The notes under the pieces were generated by a model, which was not told the DNA's origin, did not search any database, and worked only from the letters and a program-made list of their open reading frames with translations. Positions 10,845-24,920 of a stretch of DNA of 64,000 nt are shown here, in pieces. The DNA is taken from assembly GCA_009809945.1 (NCBI GenBank), contig WTPW01000153.1, positions 393,203 through 457,202 on the forward strand. The letters are read 5' to 3'. This DNA is from Gigaspora margarita. Its lineage: Eukaryota; Glomeromycota; Glomeromycetes; Diversisporales; Gigasporaceae. Made by a program: the position numbers and the translations under genes. The stretch's first letter is position 1; each line of letters starts with the position of its first letter.

Positions 10845-12976
10845 GAATTCGAATTTTGAACCGAATGTGTCACAAAAATCCGAATTAGTATTTCGTGAGA
10901 AATTATTTTCCATTTCGCCCAGAGGAATTTTAATTACGCCCTATAAGTCCGAAACCCTCCGAAACTATTTTCGCCCAATTTGATCTGCAAATGATCTGCA
11001 AATTCGGGTTTCCGCCCGAAACACTAATCCAAATAGCTTTTAAAACTTAGGATCGAAGTTGAATCTTGATTATTTAGTCACTTATTTTAAGAATGAGTCC
11101 GAATTTACTCAATCTGGTTATCCGAATTTAAATTGGATGCATGAAAATGAATTCGGATTTAATTCGGATGGCCATTTAAAAATAAATTGAAGCTCTAGTT
11201 AAATATGTCAGTGGTTATACCAAGTGTTCCCGATTGGTAATTGATTTAAAATCGGTAAAACAAAAAACCCTATTGATAATTTTAATACCCCGATTGGTAA
11301 CTATTGATTAAATAGTTATAATCGGTAAAATCTTATTGAATTGTTAGTACCCAATTGGTACCTATTGAATATTATTGCCCGATGACCTCTATTGGAGCCA
11401 AAATCCAGCAGCAATAGGGAGTTCTCCCATTGAAGCTCATTTTACCTGTGTTAATAACAATGAGCTTTAAATTGATTTTCTTTTTTCGTTAGTATCAATA
11501 TTTCTAGACTAGTTTTTCTAAGATTGCTCGTCTGCTTGAATTGCTACTTTTAGCAGACTCCAAATACTGATACCATTCAATGCCTTTTTCCTTCTTTAGT
11601 CAGATAAAGAAATTACATCCGGAATTACATTTGCTTATCATTGACATATAATCGAAGATGAACTAATTCTACATTAAATTACCATTATTATTTTAATATC
11701 CTGCATTTTACTTACACTTGACTATTCTAAATTAATTATTATTATAGAGTCACCTGATAACAGTGAGTTAGTATTCTATCAAGTGGGATGTTCGAAAATC
11801 AAAAATTACACATTTTTGCTTGGCTGTATTCTAAAATATAGAAAATGGTTTAAAGCCTAACATCTCCACTTACCCGATATTTAATTAAATTAAGTTGGCA
11901 GTTTATTGTTCTGGAAGCCAGATTTTAAACATAGCAGAAACATTTGAATTAAAATCCTAAAAACTTATTACACCAGATTGACGAATGCAAGTCTTAAATT
12001 TTTTAATTAAATAAATAAATAATTAAATGAAATGCATTAATAAAATTTTTATTGTATTTATCTAGAATTATTCTTTAAAAAAAATTATTTTTTAAATTAA
12101 AGCAATTTTTTAATGTTAAGTAAATTGATTAGCTAAAAGATTATATATTTTTAAAATTTTTATAATTAATTATATAGTTATTATCATATAAAAATTGGTC
12201 AACTTTGAATTGATTTACCTTTTAATTAAATAAATTCTGTTTTAGTCTAGTTATAATAATAACATCAAAAAATAACAATTTTGCTAAATTAATTTTTCGA
12301 TTTAAAATAAATTATTCAAGCAATATCAATTTAAAAAAAGGTTTCTATATATGTTGGTTTGTGCTACCCGCACTGTAATAAAAAAATAGTAAAATATAAT
12401 AAGAAACTGTAAATAAAGAACGGGCCTTATCAGATATGAAACATTCTAGCAATTACAAGAACTAATTTAACTATTTTTACAAAGAAATTGGCAGATGTTG
12501 ATGCATGTAAGTAAAAATTCCAAAAAAGCATAATAGACCAGGCTAGTAGTACTTTGTATAAATATTATTTAAATCTCTAGATTCTTTAATTTAATTTTAA
12601 CTTACTTACTAGAATATTTCTTTCAAATCATGTTTTTTACATATATAAATTCTCAAACTCTCTAATAAATACATTTACTAAATATATTAAAAATTTTTGG
12701 TTTTTACTTAATACAAATAATAATTTATATTCTTACTAATTCACTATTATTATTGCTATGAAATCAAAAAATTAGCTTTACAAATTTGTTTAGAAATTAA
12801 AAAATTTATTTAATAAATAAGGCTTTTATATGTATTTACATATTATAAAAATTTATAATAAATCTTAATTTTGTTTATTATAAGATCTGCTATACTATTT
12901 TTTTTTTACTCTTCAAACCTAATTACCTTAGTAATGCACAAATATACATTGTTTAATAATTTAAATTTAAAATTGA
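10845..12976. other. Intergenic region downstream of the histidine kinase
   Basis: 10880-11010 is a moderately GC-rich stretch with repeated CCGAAAC and GATCTGCAAAT words. 11215-11365 holds about three diverged copies of a unit around CCGATTGGTAACTATTGATT followed by ATCGGTAAAA. The remainder, up to the kinase stop codon, is plain AT-rich DNA without a supported gene. Confidence 0.6.
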
Positions 12977-15900
12977 TTAATTTAATTGCTTCTTAACAAT
13001 CTGTTGCACTGACTGTTGAATAGCCAATTTTTGAAACTTGCCAATTAATGAGTCCTAAAAATAAAAATAAATGATAATATTAGTAAAAAAAAATTGTAAA
13101 TCTATATTTGAAATATTTAATTACCTCTAAACTCTGAGAATTGTCATCCTATAAATAATATAACCAATAGATTAACATTTTATATATAAAAGTTTAATCT
13201 AATTAAAATAAATCATACCATAGATAAACTGCAAAAGTTATTAATAACATTTCTCATTTTACACTCAGAATCATTAGAATCATTAGAATTACAGCTATCT
13301 ACATCTTGATCTACACTTTCAGCCCTTTGAAGTTTGGAATCTGCTAAGATACTTTCATTATTGTTTTTATTTATGTACTGACTCAGATCTTTTTTGTTAA
13401 TAGCATTGTTTTTTTCTATATATATAAATTGATTAGCCAGTTTTTTCAATGTAATTGGAGTATAAAGAATAGAAGTTGCACCCCCAATTTTTGCTATTAA
13501 TTTTTTCGCGAGTTTATTTCCATCATCATTTGGAAATACTATAAAGATTATTACTAAATTATTATTATTATTCATTTCTAATCTTCTTAAATCTAATGCA
13601 GTTTTTAAGACTTCTTCTTCATTATTTTCATAAAGACTAATAAATGCCATATCATAAGCTTTTTTAATACTATTGTCAAAAGTATCAAATGCATCAACCT
13701 TTTCTGTCCTTTTAAGATATTTTAGCATTGCATTTCTAACATTTTCAACTGGATGAATTATTAATATTCGTTTCTGTCTTATAGAATATCCTATAATCTC
13801 ATCAAATTGTGTTTCACATAATGAGGAAGTTATTGATAAAAATTCAACCTTCCAAGTAAACCAAAATTTAGTTCCTTTTCCTAACCGACTTTCTACTTTA
13901 ATTTCTCCTCCATTAATTTCTACAAGACTTTTACAAATTGAAAGACCAAGTCCTGTACCATCTTGTTTCTTAGTCATTGACATATCACCTTGTGAAAAGC
14001 TTTCCCAAGCATGTTGTACATACTTTGGATCCATGCTATTATTTAATAATTATTTAGATTAAATATATTCTAAAATAAAAAATATATATATATTCATAAT
14101 CATAAGGACTAACTTACCCAATGCCTGTATCGTATAATTCAATCAACAGATTTTCGTTTTTAACAATTTTGTTATAAGATTGATTCTCACCATTTTCGTC
14201 GATTTCATGGGATTGCATTGAAATAGTTAATAATATTTCACCTTTATCGGTAAATTTAACTCTATTTAATAAAGTTTATTATTAATAACTGTAATAGGTT
14301 ATGAAAAAATAAAATATGAAGAATATATAAAAATAGTTACGAATTTGATAATAAATGAGATAAAACTTGTTTCAGCCTATTAAAAGAAATAAATAAGTAA
14401 AAATTTTCTATAGTTTTATACATTTAACATAAAATCTACTAGTATACCAATATTAGTTTGATTTACCTTTCAGGATCGCTCTTAACGTATCTTGGTAATT
14501 GATCTACATCACAATTTATAATTAATTCAATCTTTTTATCACCAGCTTTTTTTCCAAATTCATCAATTATGTTTTCAAATAATTCTAATAAATCAAATGT
14601 TCTATTCATTAAAGTAATTTTTTGTGCTTCTAGTTTTGCAGCATCAAGTATATCATTTACTGTGGATAATACGATATCAGATGCATGTCCCATAATATTA
14701 ATCATATTCTTTTGATCTGCTGTTAAGGTAGTACCCTCAAAAGAAGAAAGAATACCCACAATTGCACCTAATGGTGTTCGTAATTCTATTATAATTTGAA
14801 TGTAAAATAAAAAAAAATTTAATAAAAATTTAATACTGTAATAAATTAAATAATATTATGTAATGGAAATAACATACCATGAGAAGTATTTGCTAATATT
14901 TGACTTTTAGCATGATTTGCAAATTCAGCAGCTTTTATTTGAATTTCCTTTTCAGCATTTTCTTCAGATAATTTTGCACAAGTAATAGCTAAACTTATTT
15001 GATTTGATATTTGTTGTAATAATTCTATTTCAGAATCAAACCAAATAGAATTTGGAGATCTGAGAACTTTTATCCATCCCCAAATATCATTATTCAACCT
15101 TAATTCTGCAGATAATACAGATACATTTTTACAAATTTTATCACAATATAAATCCATATAAATATCTATTCCTGAATTATTATTTAAATAATCTTGTGAT
15201 TTAATGAATGTTTGTGATTCATTTTTATTATTATCACTAATTTCCATGAATGGATTAGTTATTGGAGTTATATTTTCAGAATTATCATTTGAAACGACTA
15301 TCTTATTATTTTTAGATTCAGATTGATCATTTGAAATAATAAATATTTTTTCACATGGTAATGTATGTTTGATTTCTTTAACAATATATAGTAACGTTTC
15401 ATTTAAATTTGATTTGGAAAGAATTTTACTAGATATTGAAAGTAATAATTGTTTTGTTTTTTCTTCTTTATATTGTTGAAATAAAATTTGTCGACGAAAT
15501 ATTGAAAGTTTAATATTAGTGCGAATACGAGTAATTAATTCTCGAGCAGAAAATGGTTTTATTAAATAATCATCTGCTCCTTTATCAAGACCTAAAAGTA
15601 GATACAAATTGATGATGAAAAATAGAATAAATTATTAATAATTTAATAATAAAAATATTACCTTTAATTTTAGAATCTTCACCAGCTTTTGCAGATAATA
15701 ATATTACAGGAATTAATTGAGTTTTTGCATTAGATCTTAATTCATCTAATAATTCATAACCATTCATATTTGGCATTTTAATATCTATTAAAAATTCAAA
15801 TTGAATTATTTAATAATTGTGTATAATATATTTATCCAATTATTATAATTACTTACCGCTAAGGATTAAATCAGGTAATTTTTTGAGCTTTTCTAAAACT

Positions 15901-18900
15901 CTTAAAGCATCTCGACCATCGCATGCACGATGTATTTCAAATTCTCTTAACAGATCAGCCAAATAATCTCTATAAATATTATCACAATGAATTTATAAAA
16001 TATTCAAATTGGATCGAATTGAAAAAAATATTACGTTACCTCATATTATTATTATCATCAACGATTAAGACTTGATATTTTTTATTATCATCATCATCAT
16101 CTTCTTCTTTTTCTGTTAACATTTTTTTATTATTATCATTGATTAACGTTTTATTTGTTATTTCACATTGAATTTCAGAATTATTATTTTTTATCCATTG
16201 AGAACTTTCTTCTAAATAAAGTTGTCGATTAGAGTATAATTCTCGAGAATTTTCAATTGAATTTTCGACGTTATTAAAATGTATTTGATTTGTTGATAAG
16301 TGCTCACATCCTATTGGAAACCAACATTTAAATGTTGTTCCATGATTTACTTTTGAAGTTACAGTAATAATTCCACCATGACATGCAACAAGTTCTTTGA
16401 CTAGAGCAAGCCCTATTCCGGTACCTTCATGACTACGTGAACCTTGAGATTCTACACGATAAAAACGTTGAAAGATATTTGGAAGGGCAGTTTCCGGTAT
16501 ACCAACACCTAGAATTTATTCAAATATAGTAATATTTTAAATCAGATTTAATTTGTAAATATAAAGTTATGTAATGAAATAGGTTTATAAAGAATATTAC
16601 TAACCTGTATCTGAAACATCAAGAACTACCATCTTTTTATTGTCTTTATAGTCAAGATATAAACGAATGGTTATGCAGCCATTCCAAGTATGCTTTAGAG
16701 CATTAGAACCTTTAGCAAATAAAATATTTTAGTATGCACGTACATTTAACATAAAAAAAAACATACAATCATACAATAATTTTTTATTTAAAAACACTTA
16801 CAAAGATTGAATACAATTGTTTCATACATATCATGATCCAAGTAAATCTTATCACCTATTGTTTGATTAAATTCTTCAGAATATGGAATATCAATATTGT
16901 AATCTAAACCTAATGTTTTAGCCATATTTTTAAAATCAGATACTAATTCTCGAGTGAATTCAGATATGTTTGTTTCACGAAAATTCGCTTCTAATTGATT
17001 AGCTTCTATATTTGAAAACTTGGCATATTTAATAATTTAAATAATTTAAATAATTTATTATAATTAGTTTTTATTTTTTTCGACCTATTATATTCACTAT
17101 TATTGAAAACTTACTTGTAATAATGTATTAATAAGTTTAAGTAATCGGCGAGCGTTACGTCGTATGGTTTGAAGATATGAGATTATTGGCGTATTTTGTG
17201 GACATACGTTAATTACGTCGTCAAGTGGTGAAAGCATTAAGGTTAATGGTGCTGTTACAATAAACAAAAAAAAAAACAAAAATAAAAAAACTTAAATATA
17301 ATTATATATTTATGTAACAAATTTTCTAAAAAACATTGATTATCTAGTTATGAAATAATACTTTTTAATTCATGACTAATGCCTTGAAAAAATGAGACTT
17401 TTTGATAATTTAAATCAGCCAATACTTTAGATCGTTTATTCTCTTCTTCTATTGTCTTTCCATGTAACAAATATGTATTCATTTGATCTGTAACTAGCTA
17501 ACAAGATTTCAGATATTTTTTAAGTATTTTCTACTAGTAAAATCAAACCAATGAATGATATTAAATACTGTATAAAATTTTTACATACTCGTAAAAATTC
17601 CATATATTGTTCATCAAGTGTTCTAAGTCGATTAATACCACAAATTAATATAGCAGTTAAAAATCGTTCTCCGTAAAGTGAAATCTTTGTTTGTAAAAGT
17701 ACAGCTTGAGAGTCATCTTTTAAAAGAACTTTTACATGTTTTCCTTCCTTTATTACAAGATGTATTGGCCAAGATTCACATTTTACGAATGAATAAGTTG
17801 CAGCTTCTCTTTTTAATTCTATATATGTATCATTATTTTGAACAGAATTTTGAGCTAAATAAATTATTTCAGGAGTATCCAGTAAATTATCAGGAATATT
17901 CCTTCCTTTTTTACCATCTTCATCAAAGGTCGTAGCGACCAAACGAGCGATCAGAGAATCAAAATCAGAATTTGATTTATGTTCTACAAAGTATATTAAT
18001 GCATAAGGAATATCTACATTATTATTTAATACTTTAGCCATAATATGACAGGCACTTTCTAAAGATTTAATCTCTTTTTGAAATAATGATAATATAAAAT
18101 AAGTTAACCGATAAACATTATAAACATCCATAATTATAACATAAATTGTGAGTACAGTACTATACTAACCGGAAATTCTATGTCCAAATTCACTAAGTAC
18201 TTTTAATCTTCGAGCATTCAAAATTCTTGGAGTAGTTTCTTGTGATAAAGTAAATATACCACAAAGTGTTCCATCAGGTCTTAAAATAGGACTAAAAGTA
18301 TAGTCAAAATAAGTCTCTTCTGCATATCCATCACGTGTTAGTTCAATGTATCTATCCTTCCTAAATAGACCTTTTCCTGTTGCTTTTACACTATATCCAT
18401 ATATTACCGTATTAGTAAAGATTATATTAAAGGTTACGAGTAATCTGCACGTGATTTACCACGTGGAAGATCTATATTCGTGTAACATTAACAGGTCATG
18501 TGTCTAGTAATACGTATACTTCTGTAACTTACTATTCAAATTGTTCAAGTAGATCATATACTTCAGGCCAAACTACTATAGACGGTTTTCCTAATGCTAT
18601 TTAATGCTTTGATATTAATAATGACATTGGAAAAAAATTTATCATAAATACCGTTGGCCATTGCATATAGTTGGGGATGGCAAGAAATGATTTGCGTAAG
18701 GTGACATTTATGATTTTAATATGTCTAAACCTTGCAATCATAGATATCACCCTCAATTAGATCAATAAAAGTCCTTTTTTTGCCATCCCTACTTGCAGTC
18801 TACTTGCAGTCTATTTGCAGTCTATTTGCAGTCTATTTGCAGTCTATTTGCAGTCTACTTGCAGTATCCGGGCATTATTAATGCTAATAATGAATCAAGC

Positions 18901-19384
18901 TTATTTTCGGGGCCAACGGTATATATCAGTAATATATTAGATAACTACCGAAAGGATGTTTTGCCATTAATATTGGTTGAAATGCTAAAGATCGAATGAA
19001 TAGAAATTTATTAAATATAAAAAAATAAATAAAATCAGATACAAAAAAAAACAAGTTTACCTTTATTATATATTAGGGTCCAATCAGGAGGACCGATATG
19101 GAGACATGTGGGAAACGCAGATTTAAGGCACAAATTCTAACAAACATGATTTTAATGGTTAGAATTATGCTTGAAAAGATTTAAAAAAATGTATATATAC
19201 AAGATATATGTATATTTATTTTATTTATTTATTCGAAAGTTACCGTAGCAGTTTTAAGTGTAGTGTCCCATGAGTCCATAGGACCAAGTAAAGTCGATGA
19301 CCAGTCAAAATTGTAAACCATGTCAACAATGTTTGTCTCTTCATTTTTGATAATATCCTCGCTGCAGTTCAATGATAGTGACAT
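12977..19384 (-). CDS. Hybrid sensor histidine kinase with two kinase modules
   Basis: I place 20 exons: 19384-19244, 19136-19061, 18984-18949, 18596-18533, 18390-18170, 18073-17589, 17497-17362, 17251-17115, 17018-16802, 16709-16605, 16508-16040, 15969-15857, 15784-15662, 15591-14878, 14785-14467, 14376-14341, 14261-14118, 14035-13219, 13148-13125, 13054-12977. Introns are GT-AG, mostly 70-142 nt; phases agree and the total is 4,455 nt (1,484 aa). The ATG follows an in-frame TAA. Domains in order: PAS about 45-165, GAF about 185-340, HisKA with SHELKTPL (H383), HATPase (N503-H511, DTGVGIP, GTGIGL), receiver 1 (D690/D691, D734, S764, K786), GAF about 815-965, second HisKA with SHELRTPL (H1012), HATPase (N1130, DTGIGM, DGTGLGLS), degenerate receiver about 1267-1380, short tail. 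No transmembrane segment, so probably cytosolic. Family role: ATP-dependent His autophosphorylation and His-Asp relay; the signal is unknown. Exon ends were placed by eye. Confidence 0.9.
18597..18948. repeat. Repeat-filled intron 3 of the histidine kinase
   Basis: This 352-nt intron is 2.5 times longer than any other in the gene. It holds an outer inverted pair TACCGTTGGCC (18649-18659) / GGCCAACGGTA (18911-18921), an inner pair GGGGATGGCAA (18673-18683) / TTGCCATCCC (18780-18789) bounding a MITE-like segment of about 117 bp, and about seven copies of the 11-mer ACTTGCAGTCT (18790-18865). The expansion lies between exons 3 and 4 inside the PAS domain and does not disturb the splice sites I use. 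Confidence 0.75.
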
Positions 19385-21410
19385 GTAGTATAAACTAAAA
19401 AATTAATTATCAACAAATAAAATTCAGCAGGTGATTTAACAAATTAAGGAAGGATTAAATTAATTACTTTGAGAAAAATATAAAAGTTTTAAAGTTTTAG
19501 TGAAAAAATAATTTTGACCGATTTTTATATGAATTGTTATACGTCTTGTTTTTATGTATGTACGCACGTACATGTACCACAAATTACATTAAAATCCCTT
19601 AATTTTAGCTTAATATTGCATATAATGTACTGTACTGCACGCTAATTTGTTACCCATACTCACTTTCTATAATTCTTATTGGTCTCAGACAAATCACATG
19701 TCTTAAAAATAAATATTACTGTGACCAATAGGAACTGCAGAAAAATGTTACAAATAGAAATTAGTAAGCTCTTGGAGCTTGGCTACGTACGCATGCGATG
19801 AGATGTTATTTAGATAAGAACCTTCTTATTTCGGTATACTGTACATGGGAGTCATAATGAATGACTTATATGACTTATATAATATTTTACATAAGAACAT
19901 GACTTTGTCATAACCTGATAAGACTAAGATTGTAATGGTGGACGCATTAGGATCGAAATGCGTAACATAACTGTTAATTGATTGACAAGGTCCGCAGTTA
20001 ACAAATTTTGATTAAGATTAGATTAAAAGTGTTATTAGTCATAGATAATTTTGAACCTGAAAAAATTTATTATTGCATTCGGCCATGCCCGGACGTTATT
20101 AATATTACATGAAAAGGGTTTCAATTGATGGACATATAAACGACAATCATTCTGTAAAAGAAACCGTACATCGACAAAATAAGGTTTGATTAAATTTCTT
20201 TTTAAGGTAATGAAGATTTTTCTTAAATTTATAGGGAGACGGCAAATAATAATTTGTACACATGTACTTACGTACATAAGTACGTAAAAATTTAATTAAA
20301 AAATATAATCTTTTATTATGTTATAAAAGAATCTAATAAAGAGTATATTATTGTATCTTATAAATTTCAAAGTTATATTATTATTAACACCTAGAAAATT
20401 TCGTTTATTATTTCAAAGTTATAATTATTATTAACACCTAGAAAATTTCGGTTACTATTTTTAGTTTGTTTTCGATATCGTCGTGGGAAGAATTTTTATC
20501 GATTTTGATGCGTATTTATTAAGATTAGTATGCACTTCAATAAGGTTTAGCACCGGGAGTTGGTGCTATTAGACCGTTAATATAAATTAAGGTTTAAACA
20601 AATATGGCAACGATCCATAAGCAGATTTGTTATAGTATTACTTAAGATTACTTAAGATTTTGGACAATAGTGATTTATTTTTATCTCAACCATTATTATG
20701 CATGCGAATCCCAAGAACTGGGTTGTTTACAACTGATTAGGTAATATGTTAGGCATACAGTAAACTTCAAAGCATTACATTATTCTGTGTCAATCGTAGA
20801 ATTTATTGTTAATTTCACTGATTGAAAAATAACTTGGTCGATTTTTAATATAATCATCTAACTTTATTATAATTCAATTCACTATAAAAAAAAAAAAAAA
20901 AAACCTTAATATATTATCGTGGTGATGGTTACATACGATTACGTCGTATTCGTAGCACCTAGTCACATAAACAGCATGATCGGTATGCACATGTACCCGG
21001 GTAGTATTATACTATACCGATTATATAATAATAAGGAGTAACCCTTTCCTGTTTTAGAAATTCTTAATTATAAATGAGTCCTTGCCAATAGTTATATTAT
21101 TATATTATTATTTTATGTTTATAAAAAAGATAAATAAAGTTCACTAAAACCTTCATATCATCTTTATATTCACAGAATAAAAACAATCAAGCTCTCTAAA
21201 ATTGCTTTAATATTATCCTTTTATCGTCTTTTAATCAAAAAAAAAAAAAAAAACAAACAAACGAAAGATGCAATTTATCTGTTAACAATTTTTTTATTGA
21301 CTTTATAAACTTGTATATTATAAGTTCGTTACAATTTTTAAAAAATCTTTTTTATTAAATTAATAAAACTAGATAATCATATCGAGAATGAGGTTTGATG
21401 TGTGTAATGC
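19385..21410. other. Upstream region of the histidine kinase, no gene seen
   Basis: The presumed promoter side of the kinase. I see no second gene. A unit of about 47 bp around ATTAACACCTAGAAAATTTCG occurs twice in tandem near 20366-20460. Poly(A) runs lie at 20888-20903 and 21239-21254. An 80-codon minus-strand ORF (20035-20277) has no recognisable features and is not called. Confidence 0.55.
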
Positions 21411-21414
21411 TTAG

Positions 21415-21605
21415 GGATGCAATTGTGTGACATAGTAATTTATCCGGATATTCGGGTAATTTAATAATAGTAATCGGGTATAGGTTTTCCAACCGGAACA
21501 ATCTCTACCGGGTAGAACTTGCAATTGTGTGACATAGTAATTTATTCGGATATCCGGATAATTTAATAGTAACCGGGTAGAGGTTTTCCCAACGGGTACA
21601 ATCTA
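21415..21605 (+). repeat. Tandem duplication of about 100 bp
   Basis: The block starting GCAATTGTGTGACATAGTAA occurs twice, near 21419 and 21521, each followed by CGGATAT, CGGGTAT/CGGGTAGAGG and TTTTCC..AACGG words. The two copies differ by scattered substitutions. 21606-22262 beyond it has no supported gene; a 70-codon minus ORF there is unrecognised. Confidence 0.75.
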
Positions 21606-22263
21606 TAGGCCGCTGCGCGGGAGGAATATTCGGAAGGTCGGGATATGTCGGAAACTTTCGAAATTTAGCAATTTTGTCTAGGCCTGTGTAGGCTGTGCAG
21701 TATTTTCAAAAATCTCTGATTTGCCCATGCTTGTGACGCAGATATTGCAATTAACAAAATTTTTAAGTTTGCTAGCGTTCATATAAGGATTACGTGTCCA
21801 TAAAGTATATGTAAATCGCTCATATGTTAGAACATTCATGTTGGCTTTTGAGAAGAAGTGATTTTGGTTTGAAATTTTCAATAATGTCACATTACAACTG
21901 ATCTTGAAACCTTGATTATAGTTCAGAGCATATTAGTCACGCAACCAAAATTCATCAGATCGATATAGTACCTCGGTGATGATCGCTAACGCTAACGCTA
22001 AATTATATTGTTATCCAAATACAGAAATAAATGTTTTCACTGGTCCCTGTTCCGAATTAGGCTAACAAAGAATTACTACATTTTGCATTCTCACAAAAAA
22101 CAAATAGGACCAATCAATGATCCAATATAGCAAAAGTTTTCATCGATTAGTTGAAACAACCTTTGTAATGTTGCCATCAATTCTGTTAAACCACAGAATT
22201 TAAGATTCTTAACCTAATTTATATAATTTTAGAGTAAAGTAAAAACCACATGTATATATCATT

Positions 22264-22494
22264 AGGCCACGCAAAGTTAATTTTTCGTTTTGCATAACCC
22301 GCCGACCCAATTTTTCCAAAAAAAAATTTAAATCCCTATTGTGCCAATTATTCCATTTTGCCATTTAATTTTTTTCTCCGGTATCACCCGATGATGACCT
22401 TAATTTTCCGGAATTATCCGATAGGTCCGATAAAAAAAATTAAAAATTTCTAATTCCATGTTATGCAAACCGAAGAATTAACTTTGCGTGACCT
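22264..22494. mobile_element. MITE family A, copy 1
   Basis: Terminal inverted repeats of about 35 bp: AGGCCACGCAAAGTTAATTT on the left, mirrored by TTAACTTTGCGTGACCTT on the right, with TTTTGCATAA/TTATGCAAA continuing inward. Inside are CCGCCGACCC and CCGATAGGTCC segments. 231 bp, no ORF. Copy 2 follows after only 22 bp. Confidence 0.8.
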
Positions 22495-22516
22495 TGATGC
22501 GAACATGAATTAATTT

Positions 22517-22532
22517 AGGCCACGCCAAGCTA

Positions 22533-22592
<60 letters not shown>

Positions 22593-22658
22593 GACCCGCC
22601 GACCGGAACTTTGAAACACCAGGTAATGCAAAACGAAAATTTGACTTTGCGTGGCCTT
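22517..22658. mobile_element. MITE family A, copy 2
   Basis: Same termini as copy 1 (AGGCCACGC left, GCGTGGCCTT right) and the same CCCGCCGACC centre. Its left half is replaced by a T run followed by about 45 A residues (22528-22591), so it is a shortened or rearranged copy. Confidence 0.75.
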
Positions 22659-24920
22659 AAATTTGAGCTTGAGGAAATTAATTAGTTACAATTAGTCATT
22701 GTTACATATCAATTAATTTGAATAGTCAACCATATAATCATATATAATTGGTTACAAAAATTTTTTCTAAAATAAACATTAATTGATTTATAAACTTTAA
22801 ATTGATTAGTTGATAATCCAGTTAACTTATCTATCAATTAATTATTACTATCACTACTATGAATATATGACATATATAACACCATTCTTTTCAAATATAT
22901 ATCAATTGAAACTAGCCTAAAACCTGTGTATTCAAGTTTTAACAATGTCAGTAAAGTGCAAAGTTTATTACGTGCGTATGTATGGTAGAAGTAACAATTT
23001 AATGTGCAAACTCTGTTATTATGTTTTTTTGCAATCCTTTAGAAATAGAAATCTAGAAAAATTCCAATACATAATTGGCTAAAAATTATTTATAATCAAT
23101 CACAGATTAGCATTTTTTTCTAGATTTCTGATTTCTAGTGTGATGTATAAAAAGCACTGATCACAGTAATTTGAAAAGCACTGTAATAACAGAACTGATG
23201 ATGTTGTTCAAATCAAATGCCAGATTATTTCTATTTTTGAAGATTATTTTAGAAAAAGAAAATATTCATCCAGATGCAAAGTGGGAAAAAGCTACATACT
23301 ATTTTCATAATGAAGCAGTCATATATGAGTAAGATTAATTTTGATTAATCACAACAAGGCTTCCATACGTGCTCATAAGAATGTAACTTTAGGCGAATAT
23401 GAACATCGCACTGATAAATTTTAGTTTCATGGTGTTCCAGATTTTATTTAATATTGTACGTATCAAGTTAAGCATATCAATACCAAAATATTAATTAAAC
23501 CTAGAAGCAACTTGTAAACACTAACCATTCTAGAGTTACATATAAAATGGTTTATTGCATTATAATAAATCATTTTATGTGAAACACCATAATATCAGTT
23601 TCTTATTTATAATATTAAAAAAAAAATTTTGAGTTAATAATCTTGAAATATGGGCAGGCACATCATTTTTTGTTTTTTTTTGGTTTCGAACCCTTTAGCA
23701 TTGATATTCTTATGATCTTAGAATATTATATAGAAATCGCATATTTTGAAATTATAGATTATATTCTTCATAAGGTAAAAATTATTGGCTAAAGAATTTT
23801 AGTTGCACACATAATGTAATAGTTGTTAAATCGATCCTGTTCCTGAAGACAAAAATGCCTTTACTCATGCAAGTAATATTTCTTAAAGTGTAAGTATGCT
23901 TTATCACTTTTATATTTTCTGGAGAAAAACTCGTGTAGGCATGGTATTTTGCTCTAGGGACCGAAGAGCTAAAAGAGGAGAGCTTCAATATCAAGTTCAT
24001 ATAATATTAAATCATCATTTCTATCTTTCCTATTGGTTTATCAAAACTATTAATATGAATGATTATTATTGTTGGTTCGATTTGGTACTCATGATGGTGC
24101 TGGTATCTATTAAATAATTCACTTGATATATGTGTCATAAAAATTTATTTATATTGTCACTATTATGAAGCATACACTTGTATTCAAATTCCGAAAATGC
24201 TCTTTTCGGTCTTATTGTACTTTTGGTTCAGGATAAAAATCTTTTGTTTTAAATATTATAAACAATAGAAGGTTTAAGAAACTAATAGTAATAATCAATA
24301 AAACATGACTTTTTTTAAAATATATTTGAATTTTTTTCAATTTTTATTAAATGATTCTCCATAACCATTAAACTAATTCAATAAATTTTTTATCTTTATT
24401 CCATAAAGGTGCAGAAAAATTTTTATTAAGTTTGATCGAGCTATTATACAAAAATAAGAAATTAAATAACTTAAAGAGCTGAACTTAATTTATCGATTTG
24501 AAAGAGATATTTAAGCTTAAAATCATGATTTTGGTTAAGGATAATTATTTGAAAAATAAATATTTTCTGTACTGAACAGTACTTTTTGCATTAAAATTTA
24601 TTCAAATTTATGAGAATTAAACTAAATGAAATTACGCCAAATAAATTCGCATAACAAATAAGACTCTTAAAATTCTACAATTAAATCTTTGTTTTATGGA
24701 TTGCATACGCTAGAATTATTCTCTATTGTGTTTATGAAAAATTTCTTTGCTTTAAAGAAATCTTTTTTATGACTGATATAAACTCTTATCCGATAAACTC
24801 ATATGATCATGAAAAAATTTCTTTTTGTTATTTTTTTCATGTATTACAAAATAATCACGTTTACTTGAATTAAAACTCAGTCAACTCCTACCAATCATGA
24901 TCATAAATTGTCGGATAACC
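22659..24920. other. AT-rich region without supported gene
   Basis: Contains a short inverted repeat, AGAAATCTAGAAAAA at about 23047 and TTTTTCTAGATTTCT at about 23115. Frames near 23180-23340 and 23890-24115 are open for 50-75 codons but show no recognisable motif. I see no gene. Confidence 0.5.

Noticed and set aside
10106..10983. Several overlapping ORFs of 60-130 codons on both strands
   Set aside because: They translate the short GC-rich reiterated words of a MITE-like element in every frame; no domain or consistent codon usage.
13213..13218. TGA as the C-terminal stop of the histidine kinase
   Set aside because: A GTATGA donor at 13218 and two downstream in-phase exons (24 and 78 nt) with proper acceptors give a better ending at 12977 and make the total length divisible by three.
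18790..18865. Regular 11-bp repeats resembling a CRISPR array
   Set aside because: Contiguous repeats without spacers, inside a spliced eukaryotic intron; a minisatellite.
20035..20277. 80-codon minus-strand ORF upstream of the kinase
   Set aside because: Composition typical of random AT-rich DNA; no motif.
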